Shown: one piece after another, positions 37,191-45,665 of the stretch
Position numbering within the stretch: position 1 is the stretch's first letter
Layout of the letters: every line of letters starts with the position of its first letter
DNA from: Actinacidiphila guanduensis
Lineage (GTDB): Bacteria; Actinomycetota; Actinomycetes; Streptomycetales; Streptomycetaceae
Direction of reading: 5' to 3'
Length of the DNA: 64,000 nucleotides
Assembly: GCF_900103985.1 (NCBI RefSeq)
Contig: NZ_FNIE01000002.1
Location: 310,001-374,000, forward strand
Translations under genes and position numbers: made by a program
Notes under the pieces: model-generated
The model's database searches: none
Told to the model about the DNA's origin: nothing
What the model saw: only the letters and a program-made list of their open reading frames with translations

Positions 37191-38183
37191 CTACGCCTCC
37201 GCGGTCAGGCCCTCGCGCAGCTGGGCCAGGGTGCGGGTCAGCAGCCGGGAGACGTGCATCTGGGAGATGCCGACCTCCTCGCCGATCTGCGACTGGGTCA
37301 TGTTGGCGAAGAACCGCAGCATGATGATCTGCCGCTCGCGCGGCGGCAGTTGGGCCAGCAGCGGCTTGAGGGACTCGCGGTACTCGACGCCTTCGAGGGC
37401 GCTGTCCTCGTAGCCGAGCCGGTCGGCGAGGGTGCCCTCGCCACCGTCGTCCTCCGGCGGCGGGGAGTCCAGGGAGCTGGCGGTGTAGGCGTTGCCGACG
37501 GCGAGTCCGTCGACCACGTCCTCCTCCGAGACGCCGAGGCAGCCGGCCAGTTCGGCGACGGTGGGCGAGCGGTCCAGGCGCTGGGAGAGTTCGTCGCTGG
37601 CCTTGGTGAGCGCCAGCCGCAGCTCCTGCAGCCGCCGGGGCACCCGCACCGACCAGGACGTGTCGCGGAAGAACCGCTTCACCTCGCCGACGATGGTGGG
37701 CATCGCGAAGGTGGGGAACTCCACGCCGCGCTCGCAGTCGAACCGGTCGATCGCCTTGATCAGGCCGATCGTGCCGACCTGGACGATGTCCTCCATCGGC
37801 TCGTTGCGGCTGCGGAAGCGGGCCGCCGCGTACCTGACCAGGGGCAGGTTGAGCTCGATCAGGGTGTCGCGCACGTAGGCCCGCTCGGGGCTGTCGGCCC
37901 GCAGCTCCGCCAGGCGGAGGAAGAGCGAACGGGACAGCGTGCGGGTGTCGATGGCCTCGCCGGCGCGGGTGCCGGGCAGGGCGTCGTGCGGCGCGACGGC
38001 GTCGGTGCCGGCGGCCTCCGCCTCGGCCTCGGCGGCCACGAGGGCGCCGGTGGCCTCGGCGACATCGGCCGCGTCGGCGGAGTCGAGGCTGCCGATGACG
38101 GCCGATTCGGCCGTCTCACCTGCGTCCATGGCGCCGGATGCGTCGGTAAGGAGCACCTTGGGACTGCCCACCTGTACGGACAT
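37191..38183 (-). CDS. sigN: SigB/SigF/SigG-family RNA polymerase sigma factor (SigN-like)
   Basis: 330 residues from the ATG at 38183, which has AAGGGGG upstream. A ~75-residue Ala/Glu/Asp-rich N-terminus precedes region 2 ([20 protein letters not shown], then [19 protein letters not shown]), region 3 (PRRLQELRLALTKASDEL) and region 4 (LPPRERQIIMLRFFANMTQ, HVSRLLTRTL). Group III stress/sporulation sigma factors of this type are controlled by anti-sigma and anti-anti-sigma proteins, none adjacent here. The gene is tandem with the sigF-like gene downstream of it in transcription order, as in S. coelicolor where sigN lies beside sigF. The symbol rests on that synteny and my recollection. Confidence 0.8.
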   Translation of the reverse strand: MSVQVGSPKVLLTDASGAMDAGETAESAVIGSLDSADAADVAEATGALVAAEAEAEAAGTDAVAPHDALPGTRAGEAIDTRTLSRSLFLRLAELRADSPERAYVRDTLIELNLPLVRYAAARFRSRNEPMEDIVQVGTIGLIKAIDRFDCERGVEFPTFAMPTIVGEVKRFFRDTSWSVRVPRRLQELRLALTKASDELSQRLDRSPTVAELAGCLGVSEEDVVDGLAVGNAYTASSLDSPPPEDDGGEGTLADRLGYEDSALEGVEYRESLKPLLAQLPPRERQIIMLRFFANMTQSQIGEEVGISQMHVSRLLTRTLAQLREGLTAEA

Positions 38184-38352
38184 GCCACCCCCTTGAGGTC
38201 GCGGACTGGCGCCTGGGACGCCGGGGTTGTTCCTCCTCTGGGATACCGGAGGACCGGCCGTCACAAACGCGCTCTCCGCAGAATGTCACATGTCGGCAAC
38301 ACGCTGTAGCGTCATGTCGACTTATCCGTGCAGGTGGCCTAATCCCTGCGGG

Positions 38353-39189
38353 TCATGTGTCGATCTGGTTTGCGGATCGCAGCCGGGCGAAGCTGCGTGA
38401 GAGCAGCCGGGAGACGTGCATCTGGGAGACGCCCAGCTCAGCGCTGATCTGCGACTGCGTCAGGTTGCCGAAGTAGCGCAGCAGCAGGATGCGCCGCTCG
38501 CGCTCGGGCAGCTGCACCAGGAGGTGCCGGACCAGGTCGCGGTGCTCGACGCCGCTGAGCGCGGGGTCCTCGTAGCCGAGCCGGTCCAGCAGGCCGGGGG
38601 CGCCGTCGCCCTCCTGGGCGGCCTCCAGCGAGGTGGCGTGGTAGGCGCGGCCGGCCTCCAGGCAGGAGAGCACCTCCTCCTCGGAGAGTTTCAGCCGCTC
38701 GGCGATCTCCGCGGTGGTCGGCGAGCGGCCGTGCAGCACCGTCAGGTCCTCGATGGCGCCGCTGACCTGGACCCACAGCTCGTGCAGCCGGCGCGGCACG
38801 TGCACGGTGCGCACGTTGTCGCGGAAGTAGCGCTTGATCTCGCCCACCACGGTGGGCATGGCGAAGGTGGGGAACTGCACGCCGCGCTCGGGGTCGAACC
38901 GGTCGATGGCGTTGATCAGGCCGATGGTGCCGACCTGGACGACGTCCTCCATGGGCTCGTTGCGGCTGCGGAAGCGGGCGGCGGCGTAGCGCACCAGGGG
39001 GAGGTTCACCTCGATGAGGGCGGCCCTGACCCGGGTGTGCTCGGGGGTGCCGGGCTCCAGCTTCGCCAGCTGCTCGAAGAGCACCTGGGTGAGGGCGCGC
39101 GCGTCGGCGGCGTTGCTGTTCGGCGGGCGCGTCCTGCCGCGCGGGTACGCGGTCGCGGCGGTTGACGCCGTATGGGCCGGCACCGGCAC
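38353..39189 (-). CDS. sigF: Sporulation sigma factor SigF
   Basis: 278 residues from the GTG at 39189 with AAGGGG five bases upstream. The sequence from [12 protein letters not shown] to its end ([13 protein letters not shown]) closely resembles remembered Streptomyces SigF, including [19 protein letters not shown] and [15 protein letters not shown]. SigF directs late sporulation genes, including spore maturation and pigment. Regions 2, 3 and 4 are complete. Transcription runs toward the sigN-like gene 169 bases away. A duplication of an ancestral gene explains their very similar region-2 sequences ([11 protein letters not shown] in both). Confidence 0.82.
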   Translation of the reverse strand: MPVPAHTASTAATAYPRGRTRPPNSNAADARALTQVLFEQLAKLEPGTPEHTRVRAALIEVNLPLVRYAAARFRSRNEPMEDVVQVGTIGLINAIDRFDPERGVQFPTFAMPTVVGEIKRYFRDNVRTVHVPRRLHELWVQVSGAIEDLTVLHGRSPTTAEIAERLKLSEEEVLSCLEAGRAYHATSLEAAQEGDGAPGLLDRLGYEDPALSGVEHRDLVRHLLVQLPERERRILLLRYFGNLTQSQISAELGVSQMHVSRLLSRSFARLRSANQIDT

Positions 39190-39367
39190 ACCACACCCCT
39201 TATCGGTCCACTCCAGCGGTTCGGCATCTGGCACAACGCTCTGCCACGACGATCCGGCACAACGATCCGGCAAAAGCGGTCATAGCATCACAATTCATGT
39301 GTGCTTTGTGCAAGCACCGTATATTGCCGTGTTGTACGAATGCGGGCACGGCGGGGCGGCGACACGG

Positions 39368-39399
39368 CGAAGCCCCCCACCCGGGGGTGGAGGGCTTCG
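39368..39399 (-). terminator. Hairpin downstream of the Dabb gene
   Basis: CGAAGCCCCCCACCC pairs with GGGGGTGGAGGGCTTCG. It lies about 50 bases after the stop of the minus-strand gene at 39451, and also separates it from the sigF promoter region. Confidence 0.7.
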
Positions 39400-39450
39400 G
39401 GGGAACTTCGGGGGCCTCGCGGGCCTCGGGCGGCCGGGGCCGCCCGGGTG

Positions 39451-39744
39451 TCAGATCTCGTAGTCGGCGATCACCCAGGTGGCGAACTCCGCCCAGGGCG
39501 CCACCGCGGCTTGGTGGGCGGGGTGTTCGAGGTAGCGGCCGAGCGCGTCGGTGTCCTCCACCGAGGAGTTGATGGCGAAGTCGTAGGCGACCGGGCGGTC
39601 CGTCACGTTCCACCCGCACTCCCAGGAGCGCACCTCGGGCACCTTGGCGCCCAGCTCCTCGAACGCGCGGGCGCCCGCGGCCACCCGCTCCTCGTCCCTG
39701 CTCACACCCTCGTTCAGCTTGAACAGCACCAGATGACGGATCAT
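39451..39744 (-). CDS. Dabb-family (stress-responsive alpha/beta barrel) protein
   Basis: 97 residues. The ATG at 39744 (GAGGAG upstream) is preferred to the GTG at 39750. The MIRHLVLFKLNEGVS start and SSVEDTDALGRYLEHPAHQ region are typical of the Dabb fold, a dimeric ferredoxin-like barrel. These proteins have varied roles and usually unknown substrates. The small gene at 39773 lies immediately upstream on the same strand (28-base gap), so they are probably co-transcribed. Confidence 0.85.
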   Translation of the reverse strand: MIRHLVLFKLNEGVSRDEERVAAGARAFEELGAKVPEVRSWECGWNVTDRPVAYDFAINSSVEDTDALGRYLEHPAHQAAVAPWAEFATWVIADYEI

Positions 39745-39772
39745 CGCCACTCCTCGCCTCGCGCGCCGGCCC

Positions 39773-39937
39773 TCAGTTGGCCAAGTCGTGCATGAACTGT
39801 CCCAGGCTCTTGGCGGCGTTGGAAATCCCGACGAAGCCCACCTGTACGAGGTCGGCGGCCCGGGCCGGCTGGTCGATGATGGTGTAGAGCACGAAGATCA
39901 GCACCACCCACGTGGCGATCTTCCTCGCCTGAGCCAT
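39773..39937 (-). CDS. Very small membrane-associated protein
   Basis: 54 residues from the ATG at 39937 with AAGGAG upstream. The start MAQARKIATWVVLIF leads into one hydrophobic helix (~8-21), followed by a short polar part (IIDQPARAADLVQVGF) and ending MHDLAN. It is likely a conserved Streptomyces small protein held at the membrane, with ribosome site and codon usage both supporting it as real. It is upstream of the Dabb gene on the same strand. Function unknown. Confidence 0.75.
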   Translation of the reverse strand: MAQARKIATWVVLIFVLYTIIDQPARAADLVQVGFVGISNAAKSLGQFMHDLAN

Positions 39938-40320
39938 GCTCCTTGTCCTCCCCAGCCGCGCCGACGCACCCGGCGGTCACAAGTGTGCAATCGCCGAATC
40001 CTATTACGCCCCATGGCGTACCGGCTCGGCCACCGTCGCACCCCTATCATCCGCCGATCGCACCGCGGGCGGCCGGTCCGGACCCGAGGCGAACCGGTGT
40101 GGCATGCCTCACAGTGCGCACCGGCCGGGCGGCCATGGCGCCTGGTGAGGCGGCTTCATGTGATCATCCGGTGGCTGTCGGTAGTATTTTCCGCCCGATG
40201 CGGCTGCACGAACGGGCATCGGCGAACGGTAATGAGGCAAGACCGCTCCGCAACGGTCGCGGACGGGGCTCGTGTTCGAGCCCGCGTCCTCACTACTAGC
40301 TGAGAGGACCACCAGGTCCC
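39938..40320. other. Divergent intergenic region
   Basis: 383 bases between a minus-strand gene and a plus-strand operon. It must hold promoters for both. Apart from an AT-richer patch (GTAGTATTTTCCG) near 40180-40195, upstream of the plus-strand operon, no strong motif is evident. Confidence 0.4.
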
Positions 40321-40488
40321 GTGATCACTGCTCAATCGGCGGAAACCGTCCTCGCGGCCGCCGCCGCGGCACGCGCGTTCGCCCCGGACACACGCAAGGC
40401 GGTGCGCCGGGTGCTGGCGCTGGGTGTGAAGGCCGGCGCAAGGGAGTTGGCCCGCAGCGGCCGCGTCCGCAGGGAGGGCCGCAGGTGA
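40321..40488 (+). CDS. Tiny basic protein leading the ECF-sigma operon
   Basis: 55 residues from a GTG at 40321 with GAGAGGACC upstream. The sequence is Ala-rich, then strongly basic (TRKAVRRVLALGVKAGARELARSGRVRREGRR in three segments). Its stop overlaps the next gene's GTG as GTGA, so the sigma factor is translationally coupled to it. It may be a small regulatory peptide or a leader that controls sigma translation. Function unknown. Confidence 0.55.
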   Translation: MITAQSAETVLAAAAAARAFAPDTRKAVRRVLALGVKAGARELARSGRVRREGRR

Positions 40489-41066
40489 GCGCCGACGGCC
40501 TGCCGGGGCCGCGGGTCCGGCGCCCACGCGCCGCCAAGCTCATCGACCCCGCGGAACCGGTGGAGTTCACCGACTTCCACCGCGCCAACCGCGGTGCCTA
40601 CGTCCGCTGGGCCGCCCTCCACCTGGGCTCCCGCGCGGAGGCCGAGGACGCGGTGGACGAGGCGATGCTCGAACTGCTCGCCAAGTGGCCCGCGGTGGTC
40701 GCCCGGCCCGCGCCGGCCGCGTACGCCTGGACGGTGGTCAAGAGCCGCACCATCGACGCCGTGCGGGCCAGCAGGCGGCGCCCGGTCGCGGTGGACATCG
40801 CCGCCTTCGAGTCGGCCGCACTGACGCTGGCCACCGACCCGATCGCGGAACTGGAGACCAACCTCGCGCTGGAGCAGGCGATCGCGCTGCTGCCCGAGCG
40901 GCAGCACGACGTCATGGTGCTGCGCTACCGGCTGGGCTACACCACCCGGCAGACCGCGCGCCTGCTCGACGTCAGCGAGGCCACGGTGCGCTCCACCGTC
41001 CGCGACGCCCGCCGCCGGCTCGCCCGCAGCCTCGGGCTCGACACCACGGAAGGGACCTGCCGATGA
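40485..41066 (+). CDS. ECF RNA polymerase sigma factor
   Basis: 193 residues from the GTG at 40485 with GGAGGG upstream. Region 2 is at ~25-95 (FHRANRGAYVRWAALHLGSR, then AYAWTVVKSRTIDAVRA) and region 4 at ~125-185 (LPERQHDVMVLRYRLGYTTR, SEATVRSTVRDARRRL). It is the second gene of three coupled frames; the next starts at the overlapping ATGA. The last gene might encode its regulator or partner. Confidence 0.85.
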   Translation: MSADGLPGPRVRRPRAAKLIDPAEPVEFTDFHRANRGAYVRWAALHLGSRAEAEDAVDEAMLELLAKWPAVVARPAPAAYAWTVVKSRTIDAVRASRRRPVAVDIAAFESAALTLATDPIAELETNLALEQAIALLPERQHDVMVLRYRLGYTTRQTARLLDVSEATVRSTVRDARRRLARSLGLDTTEGTCR

Positions 41067-41794
41067 CCGCCCCCGCCGCCCTGGAGGAGATGCTCGCCAA
41101 GGCCCGCCTGGTCTCCCCGGAGTACACCGACGAGGAACTGGCCCTGGCCGAGGCGCGGCTGGACGCCAAGGCGGCCGGCCGGATGGTGAGCGGGGCGATC
41201 AGCTTCGACGACGCCACCTTCCACCGGCTGCGCCGCCAAGGCCTCAGGACCGCCCCCGGCACCCAGGAGGACGGGCCCGTCGGCGACGCCGGCGACGACC
41301 TGTCGCAGCTGTGCATGCTGCTGATCGGCGAGCACGACGCCCTGCACACCATGTCCACCTTCATCGGCGGCCGGGTCCTGGAGCCGGCCGGCGCGCGGGT
41401 GCTGGCGTGCGTGCTGCACCTGGCGGGGCGTGAGGACAGCGCCCGCTTCTGGTGGCAGTACGCCGCCGGTGCCGACGACGTGGCCGCCTCCTACTGCCTC
41501 TACCTGCACCACATGGCGCTCGGCGAGATCGAGGAGGCCGACTGGTGGCAGGACCAGGTCGACCCGCTGCGCGGCCGCCCCCTGGGCACCGGCAGCGCCG
41601 ACCGGTACGCCCACACCCTCGGCTGGGCCTCCTGCCTGCACGTGGTCGCCCGCCGCAAGGGCTTCACCGACGCGGCCCGCGCCGCCCTGGCCTACGTCCG
41701 GCACGCAGTCCGCTTCGTCGACGACGACGTGGACCTGCCGCTGCCCGACGACGGCTTCGCCGAGCGCATCGAGCAGATCAGCGCACTGGTCTGA
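41063..41794 (+). CDS. Hypothetical protein coupled to the ECF sigma factor
   Basis: 243 residues from the ATG at 41063, overlapping the sigma stop as ATGA. No membrane helix or signal peptide; there is no zinc-type anti-sigma motif (HxxxCxxC). It is mostly helical with tetratricopeptide-like character (LACVLHLAGREDSARFWWQY, ASYCLYLHHMALGEIEEADW). Coupling suggests it works with the sigma factor, perhaps as a non-classical regulator. Family not recognised. A strong hairpin follows. Confidence 0.75.
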   Translation: MTAPAALEEMLAKARLVSPEYTDEELALAEARLDAKAAGRMVSGAISFDDATFHRLRRQGLRTAPGTQEDGPVGDAGDDLSQLCMLLIGEHDALHTMSTFIGGRVLEPAGARVLACVLHLAGREDSARFWWQYAAGADDVAASYCLYLHHMALGEIEEADWWQDQVDPLRGRPLGTGSADRYAHTLGWASCLHVVARRKGFTDAARAALAYVRHAVRFVDDDVDLPLPDDGFAERIEQISALV

Positions 41795-41814
41795 GCCCGC
41801 GCGACCCGCCCAAC

Positions 41815-41856
41815 GCGCAACGCCCGCCGACTCCGTGGAGCCGGCGGGCGTTGCGC
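41815..41856 (+). terminator. Terminator of the ECF-sigma operon
   Basis: GCGCAACGCCCGCCG pairs with CGGCGGGCGTTGCGC around a short loop, 20 bases after the stop and before the convergent tRNA-Ser gene. Confidence 0.8.
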
Positions 41857-41866
41857 GATACGAGAG

Positions 41867-41953
41867 CGGTAGCGGTGGGATTTGAACCCACGGAGGAGTT
41901 GCCCCCTCACACGCTTTCGAGGCGTGCTCCTTAGGCCGCTCGGACACGCTACC
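41867..41953 (-). tRNA. tRNA-Ser(CGA)
   Basis: On the minus strand, acceptor GGTAGCG pairs with CGCTACC. The anticodon stem-loop is CACGC CTCGAAA GCGTG with anticodon CGA. There is a long variable arm (GTGAGGGGGCAACTCCTCC) and a GTGGGTTCAAATCCCAC TpsiC arm. Confidence 0.95.
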
Positions 41954-41984
41954 GTCGCAGAGCTTATCCCACCCGGGGGCGTGC

Positions 41985-42443
41985 TCAGAAATCGTTCGGC
42001 CGGAAGAAGCGCTGGAGCAGTGCCGCGGCCGGCTCCGGCAGCACCTCGGCGACCACCTCGGGGCGGTGGTTGAGCCGGCGGTCGCGCACCAGGTCCCACA
42101 GCGAGCCGGCCGCGCCCGCCTTGGGGTCGGGCGCGCCGTAGACGACCCGGTCCAGCCGGGAGAGCACGATGGCGCCCGCGCACATGGTGCACGGTTCGAG
42201 CGTGACGGCCAGCGTGCAGCCGGTCAGCCGCCAGCCGCCGAGGGCGTCCGCGGCCCGGCGGATGGCCAGCACCTCGGCGTGCGCGGTGGGGTCGCCGGTG
42301 GCCTCGCGCTCGTTGCGGGCGCGCGCGAGGACCGCGCCGTCGGGGCCCAGCACGACCGCGCCCACCGGTACGTCGCCGGTGAGCGGGGCGTGCTCGGCCT
42401 CGGCCAGGGCGAGCCGCATCGCGGGTGCCCAAGGGGCCCGCAC
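41985..42443 (-). CDS. tadA: tRNA-specific adenosine deaminase TadA
   Basis: 152 residues from a GTG at 42443 with no clear ribosome site; the ATG at 42419 is an alternative. It converts A34 to inosine in tRNA-Arg(ACG), whose gene lies at 23875. The zinc-binding catalytic motifs are complete: DPTAHAEVLAIRRA (His-Ala-Glu) and TLEPCTMCAGAI (PCxxC). The end (LLQRFFRPNDF) fits the family. It follows the TadA-associated gene on the same strand with a 71-base gap. Confidence 0.9.
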   Translation of the reverse strand: MRAPWAPAMRLALAEAEHAPLTGDVPVGAVVLGPDGAVLARARNEREATGDPTAHAEVLAIRRAADALGGWRLTGCTLAVTLEPCTMCAGAIVLSRLDRVVYGAPDPKAGAAGSLWDLVRDRRLNHRPEVVAEVLPEPAAALLQRFFRPNDF

Positions 42444-42514
42444 GACATCGGTACCGGTGGGCCCGGTGGGGCGGCCGTGGGCGCCACCGGGAGAACCACC
42501 GTTCCGGGAAGGTG

Positions 42515-43069
42515 TCAGCGCACGGCCTCCAGGACGTCGGCGGCACCGAGGGCGTCGGCGATCTCGCCGAGCGCCTCGCCGGTCAGGGCGCCGTCCCCGC
42601 TGAGCGCGAGCAGTTCCGTCGCGCTCATGCCCAGGTCGGCGAGCAGCCCGGTCTCGCCGAGCGGGCCGGCCGGCACATGGTCCTCCGGGAGCCCGACCGC
42701 GGCCTCCTCGTCGGTGTCGTCGTCGGTCTCGCCGTCCTCGGTGCCGTCGAGGTCGACCAGGTCGTCGAGCTTGTCGAGGTCCTCCGGGTCGCGGCCCAGC
42801 ACCTCGTCGGTGAGCAGGATCTCCCCGTACGAGCTGCGGGCGGCCGCCGCCGCGTCGGACACGTAGATTCTGGGATCGTCCTCCCCGTCGACCCGGACGA
42901 CGCCGAACCAGGCGTCCTCCTGCTCGATGAAGACCAGAACCGTTTCGTCCTCGTCGGCGGCCGCGCGAGCCAGGTCGCTCAGGTCGGCGAGGGTTTCCAC
43001 ATCGTCGAGATCGGGTTCGCTCGCTTGCCAACCGTCCTCGGTGCGCGCGAGCAGTGCGGCGAAGTACAC
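42515..43069 (-). CDS. tRNA adenosine deaminase-associated protein
   Basis: 184 residues from the GTG at 43069, which has GGGAGAG upstream. The sequence starts VYFAALLARTEDGW and is very acidic in the middle (DDLVDLDGTEDGETDDDTDE), with a compact end (LGEIADALGAADVLEAV). In Streptomyces a protein of this type sits directly upstream of tadA and is named for that position; a direct biochemical role is not known to me. It probably forms an operon with tadA. Confidence 0.8.
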   Translation of the reverse strand: MYFAALLARTEDGWQASEPDLDDVETLADLSDLARAAADEDETVLVFIEQEDAWFGVVRVDGEDDPRIYVSDAAAAARSSYGEILLTDEVLGRDPEDLDKLDDLVDLDGTEDGETDDDTDEEAAVGLPEDHVPAGPLGETGLLADLGMSATELLALSGDGALTGEALGEIADALGAADVLEAVR

Positions 43070-43360
43070 CGTGACTCTCCCACAGGTCTCAGGCCGTCCG
43101 GACCGGATGGGGCCCTCTTGCGGAACGCTCCTGCCCGAAGCGAGAGGAGCGTGAGGCTCCATGATGGTCCCACCCACTCGGCATCGTGGCAGAAACCGGG
43201 GCGTTGCGAGAGGTCTTCGCCACCGCGACGTGCCAGGACTTGGTCACTTCTGCGGAAAACCGCGATCATGGCGGACACCCGACCGGCTGCCGTGTCACCC
43301 GAGCGCCCCACCGCGGTCACGCTGCGTCCGCCCGTGGGCCACTCCTCGCAGCCGGCGGAG

Positions 43361-43594
43361 CTACCAGCGGAAGGTGCGCATCCGCAGCTGCTGGCGCAAC
43401 CTGGCGGCCCGCGCCCGGCGCGGGCGCACCCGGTCGCGCAGCTCGCGCGCCTCGTCCAGTTCGCGCAGGAAGGCCGCCCGCCGGTGCCTGCGCTCCTTGT
43501 CGGGGTCCGGCTCGGCCTGCCGTCCCGGGCGCTCGCTGTTCCCGCTGTTCCCGCTGTGGCCACCGTGGCCACTGCGGCCGACCTGCTCCGGCAT
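43361..43594 (-). CDS. Small basic hypothetical protein
   Basis: 77 residues. The Gly/Ser-rich start ([20 protein letters not shown]) is followed by a strongly basic helical part ([40 protein letters not shown]). I recall similar small proteins near upp in Streptomyces. It might bind nucleic acid, judging from its charge only. The 291 bases on its right are partly the divergent region toward upp. Confidence 0.6.
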   Translation of the reverse strand: MPEQVGRSGHGGHSGNSGNSERPGRQAEPDPDKERRHRRAAFLRELDEARELRDRVRPRRARAARLRQQLRMRTFRW

Positions 43595-43716
43595 CGGGTC
43601 ACCGTCCCGCCTGTCGCGAGCCCGGCCGCCGGCGACCGGGCCGGGCCGGCAACGGCCCTGCCGTCTCGGATTCCCCCGATCGGCTCGTTTACGCCGCGGC
43701 CGATACAGTCGTCCCC

Positions 43717-44352
43717 ATGCGTCTCCACGTTGTCGACCACCCGCTGGTCGCGCACAAGCTCACCACCCTGCGCGACGAGCGCACGGACTCGCCCACCTTC
43801 CGCCGGCTCGCCGACGAACTGGTCACCCTGCTGGCCTACGAGGCGACCCGGGACGTGCGCACCGAGCAGGTCGACGTCCGCACGCCGGTGGCGCCCACCA
43901 CGGGCGTGCGGCTGTCCTACCCGCGCCCCCTGGTGGTGCCGATCCTGCGCGCGGGCCTCGGCATGCTCGACGGCATGGTCCGGCTGCTGCCCACCGCCGA
44001 GGTCGGCTTCCTCGGCATGGTCCGCGACGAGGACACCCTGCAGGCGCAGACGTACGCCACCCGCATGCCCGAGGACCTCTCCGGCCGCCAGGTCTACGTG
44101 GTGGACCCGATGCTGGCCACTGGCGGCACCCTGATCGCCGCGATCCGCCTGCTCATCGACCGCGGCGCCGACGACGTCACCGCCCTGTGCCTGCTCGCCG
44201 CCCCCGAGGGCGTGGAGCTGATGGAGCGCGAGCTGGCCGGCCAGCCCGTCACCGTGGTCACCGGCGCGATCGACGAGCGGCTCAACGAGCACGGCTTCAT
44301 CGTCCCCGGCCTCGGCGACGCGGGCGACCGCCTCTACGGCACGGTCGGCTAG
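43717..44352 (+). CDS. upp: Uracil phosphoribosyltransferase
   Basis: 211 residues, the usual family length. It joins uracil and PRPP to give UMP in pyrimidine salvage. Motifs: [26 protein letters not shown], the PRPP loop [15 protein letters not shown] and the C-terminal [23 protein letters not shown] lies about 10 bases before the ATG, which suggests a -10 box and a leaderless transcript. Confidence 0.96.
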   Translation: MRLHVVDHPLVAHKLTTLRDERTDSPTFRRLADELVTLLAYEATRDVRTEQVDVRTPVAPTTGVRLSYPRPLVVPILRAGLGMLDGMVRLLPTAEVGFLGMVRDEDTLQAQTYATRMPEDLSGRQVYVVDPMLATGGTLIAAIRLLIDRGADDVTALCLLAAPEGVELMERELAGQPVTVVTGAIDERLNEHGFIVPGLGDAGDRLYGTVG

Positions 44353-44363
44353 CTGTACTGATC

Positions 44364-44400
44364 CGTCCGGCGGCCCGCCGTTCCGTACGGCGGCCGGACG
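44364..44400 (+). terminator. Probable terminator after upp
   Basis: CGTCCGGCGGCCCGCCG pairs imperfectly with CGGCGGCCGGACG around TTCCGTA, 12 bases after the stop codon. Confidence 0.6.
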
Positions 44401-44484
44401 GGACGTGCCGGACGGGACCTTGCCGCCGGCCGGCCGGGCCCGTCCACGACTCCGCGGGCGGGAGGCGCACGCGGGGGTCGCCGC

Positions 44485-45501
44485 TCAGCGGCGGCGCAGC
44501 CGCTTGTCCGTGAGCGCCGGGGCGGGCTCGATGTAGAAGTCGCCCGGGTTGACGTCCGTGCCGGGCGGCACGATGGCGTCGATCCGGTCCATCAGGTCGT
44601 CGTCCAGTTCCAGGTCGGCCCCGGCGAGCAGGTCGGCCAGGTGCTCCGGGCGGCGCGGGCCGATCAGCACGGCGGTGACGGCCGGGTGGGCGCGCACGAA
44701 CGCGGTGGCCATGTGCGCCAGCGGCAGCCCGGCCTCCTTGGCGAGCGCGGTCAGCTGCTCCACCGCCTCGGCCTTGGCCCGCACCCCCGGCAGCGACAGG
44801 TCGAACATCTTGGCCCCCAGGCCCGCGTTGCGGTGCCCGCTGGTGGGGTCGGCCCGGCCCGACAGCCAGCCCGAGTTGAGCGGCCCGAAGGTCAGCACGC
44901 CCATGCCGTAGCGCTGCGCGGCCGGCAGCACCCGCTGCTCCACCCCGCGGGTGAGGATCGAGTACGGCGGCTGCTCGGTGCGGAAGCGGTGGTGGCCGCG
45001 GCGCTCCGCGGTCCACTGCGCCTCCACGATCTGGTCGGGCGCGAAGAACGAGCCGCCGATCGCCCGCACCTTGCCCGCGCGCACCAGGTCCGACAGCGCG
45101 CCGAGCGTCTCGTCCACGTCCGTGCGCGGGTCCGGGCGGTGCATCTGGTACAGGTCGATGTGGTCGGTGCCCAGGCGGCGCAGGCTGTCCTCCACCGCCT
45201 GGTGGATCCACCGGGCCGACCCGCCCCGCCGGTTGGGGTCCTCGCCCATCGGCAGGCCGAACTTGGTGGCCAGCACGACGTCGTCGCGCCGGCCCTGCAG
45301 CGCCTTGCCGACGATCACCTCGGACTCGCCGCCGGAGTACACGTCGGCGGTGTCCACGAGGTTGATGCCGGCGTCCAGCGCGGTGCGGATCATGCGTACC
45401 GACTCGTCGTGGTCGGTGTTGCCCATCGCCCCGAACATCATCGCGCCGAGCGCGTACTCGCTCACCGAGAAACCGGTGCCGCCGAGGATTCTGCGCTTCA
45501 T
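44485..45501 (-). CDS. Aldo/keto reductase
   Basis: 338 residues. Catalytic residues by eye: Asp and Tyr in NLVDTADVYSGGESE, Lys in VVLATKFGLP, and His in LYQMHRPDP. The cofactor-binding end is VLIGPRRPEHLADLL. The length and YSILTRGVEQ resemble the YajO-type group. It is divergent from an XRE regulator gene 164 bases away, which is a common arrangement for a regulator of its neighbour. Confidence 0.9.
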   Translation of the reverse strand: MKRRILGGTGFSVSEYALGAMMFGAMGNTDHDESVRMIRTALDAGINLVDTADVYSGGESEVIVGKALQGRRDDVVLATKFGLPMGEDPNRRGGSARWIHQAVEDSLRRLGTDHIDLYQMHRPDPRTDVDETLGALSDLVRAGKVRAIGGSFFAPDQIVEAQWTAERRGHHRFRTEQPPYSILTRGVEQRVLPAAQRYGMGVLTFGPLNSGWLSGRADPTSGHRNAGLGAKMFDLSLPGVRAKAEAVEQLTALAKEAGLPLAHMATAFVRAHPAVTAVLIGPRRPEHLADLLAGADLELDDDLMDRIDAIVPPGTDVNPGDFYIEPAPALTDKRLRRR

Positions 45502-45665
45502 GGGTGCCTCCGTTGGTCGTCAGGTGGCCGGGCCGCTCTCCCGGCAGCCCCTTCCGTCAGCCAAGCACCGCCCGTGCCGGGGGCGGGAGACCCGCCCCGA
45601 CCGGGGGTCCGGTAGACCCCCCTTGCAGCAACCGGACCGGGCCCGGCCCGGTCTACGGTGGAGGG

